In this document: positions 63,961 to 64,000 of the stretch, piece by piece
How the letters are laid out: each line of letters starts with the position of its first letter
How positions within the stretch are numbered: position 1 is the first letter of the stretch
From: Prosthecomicrobium sp. N25
GTDB taxonomy: Bacteria; Pseudomonadota; Alphaproteobacteria; Rhizobiales; Ancalomicrobiaceae
DNA: 64,000 nt
Direction of reading: 5' to 3'
Assembly (NCBI RefSeq): GCF_037203705.1
Contig: NZ_JBBCAT010000001.1
Coordinates: 965,418-1,029,417, forward strand
Made by a program: the position numbers and the translations under genes
The notes under the pieces: model-generated
What the model saw: only the letters and a program-made list of their open reading frames with translations
Database searches by the model: none
Told to the model about the DNA's origin: nothing

Positions 63961-64000
63961 CGGGGGCCGGCAGATTTGTACGCCGGACAGGGGATCGCGA

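Overview
The window is about 64 kb of very G+C-rich DNA (near 70% by eye), densely packed with genes that often overlap by 4 nt. The gene content fits an alphaproteobacterium of the order Hyphomicrobiales (Rhizobiales). The main reasons are a rhizobial-type L-rhamnose locus in the order rhaRSTPQUK with divergent rhaDI, an ExoP/Wza-type polysaccharide locus, a bacterial transglutaminase-like cysteine peptidase, and many twin-arginine exported proteins. The genus cannot be told from the sequence. I found no tRNA, rRNA, CRISPR array, transposase or phage gene.

Region by region. 1-0.43 kb: rplT (cut by the window edge) and rpmI on the minus strand. 0.7-2.1 kb: an Lrp/AsnC regulator and an arylformamidase-type hydrolase. 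2.1-4.4 kb: a PPP-type phosphatase and a priming glycosyl-phosphate transferase. 4.6-7.3 kb: an NMT1-like ABC importer. 7.4-8.1 kb: a YgjP-type metallopeptidase. 8.1-11.6 kb: kynU-kynA-cobK, faced by a MarR regulator; a perfect 20-bp dyad covers the predicted kyn -10 box. 11.6-14.3 kb: a copper-chaperone/DUF2946/HerA-like ATPase group. 14.4-15.7 kb: a membrane methyltransferase and a BTLCP peptidase.

15.8-43.2 kb is an exopolysaccharide locus. It holds Wzc/ExoP, Wza, two ligase/polymerase candidates, a Wzx-type flippase, four glycosyltransferases, a methyltransferase, UDP-glucose dehydrogenase, a UDP-glucuronate 4-epimerase-like enzyme and a pyruvyl transferase. It also carries a protein-sorting module: a short secreted protein with a C-terminal VPGPxAGA/TM/Arg-cluster tail of PEP-CTERM type, an exosortase with the Cys-Arg-His triad, a small protein translationally coupled to the exosortase, and a large Tat-exported LamG/GH16 protein just upstream of it. 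This is the most interesting part of the window.

44.1-55.1 kb is a complete L-rhamnose import and catabolism locus: ABC importer RhaSTPQ, mutarotase RhaU, kinase RhaK, DeoR-type RhaR, and divergent RhaD and RhaI. Repeated ATCGATTGT elements and a dyad lie between the two operons. 55.1-59.1 kb returns to polysaccharide functions: a second GH16 enzyme with a carbohydrate-binding domain, an acyltransferase-3 protein and an FkbM methyltransferase. 59.4-63.9 kb is a four-gene sugar-oxidation operon (two Gfo/Idh/MocA oxidoreductases, a DUF993 aldolase-like protein and a TIM-barrel isomerase) behind an 18-bp palindrome.

All functions are inferred from motifs and gene context. No database search was possible.
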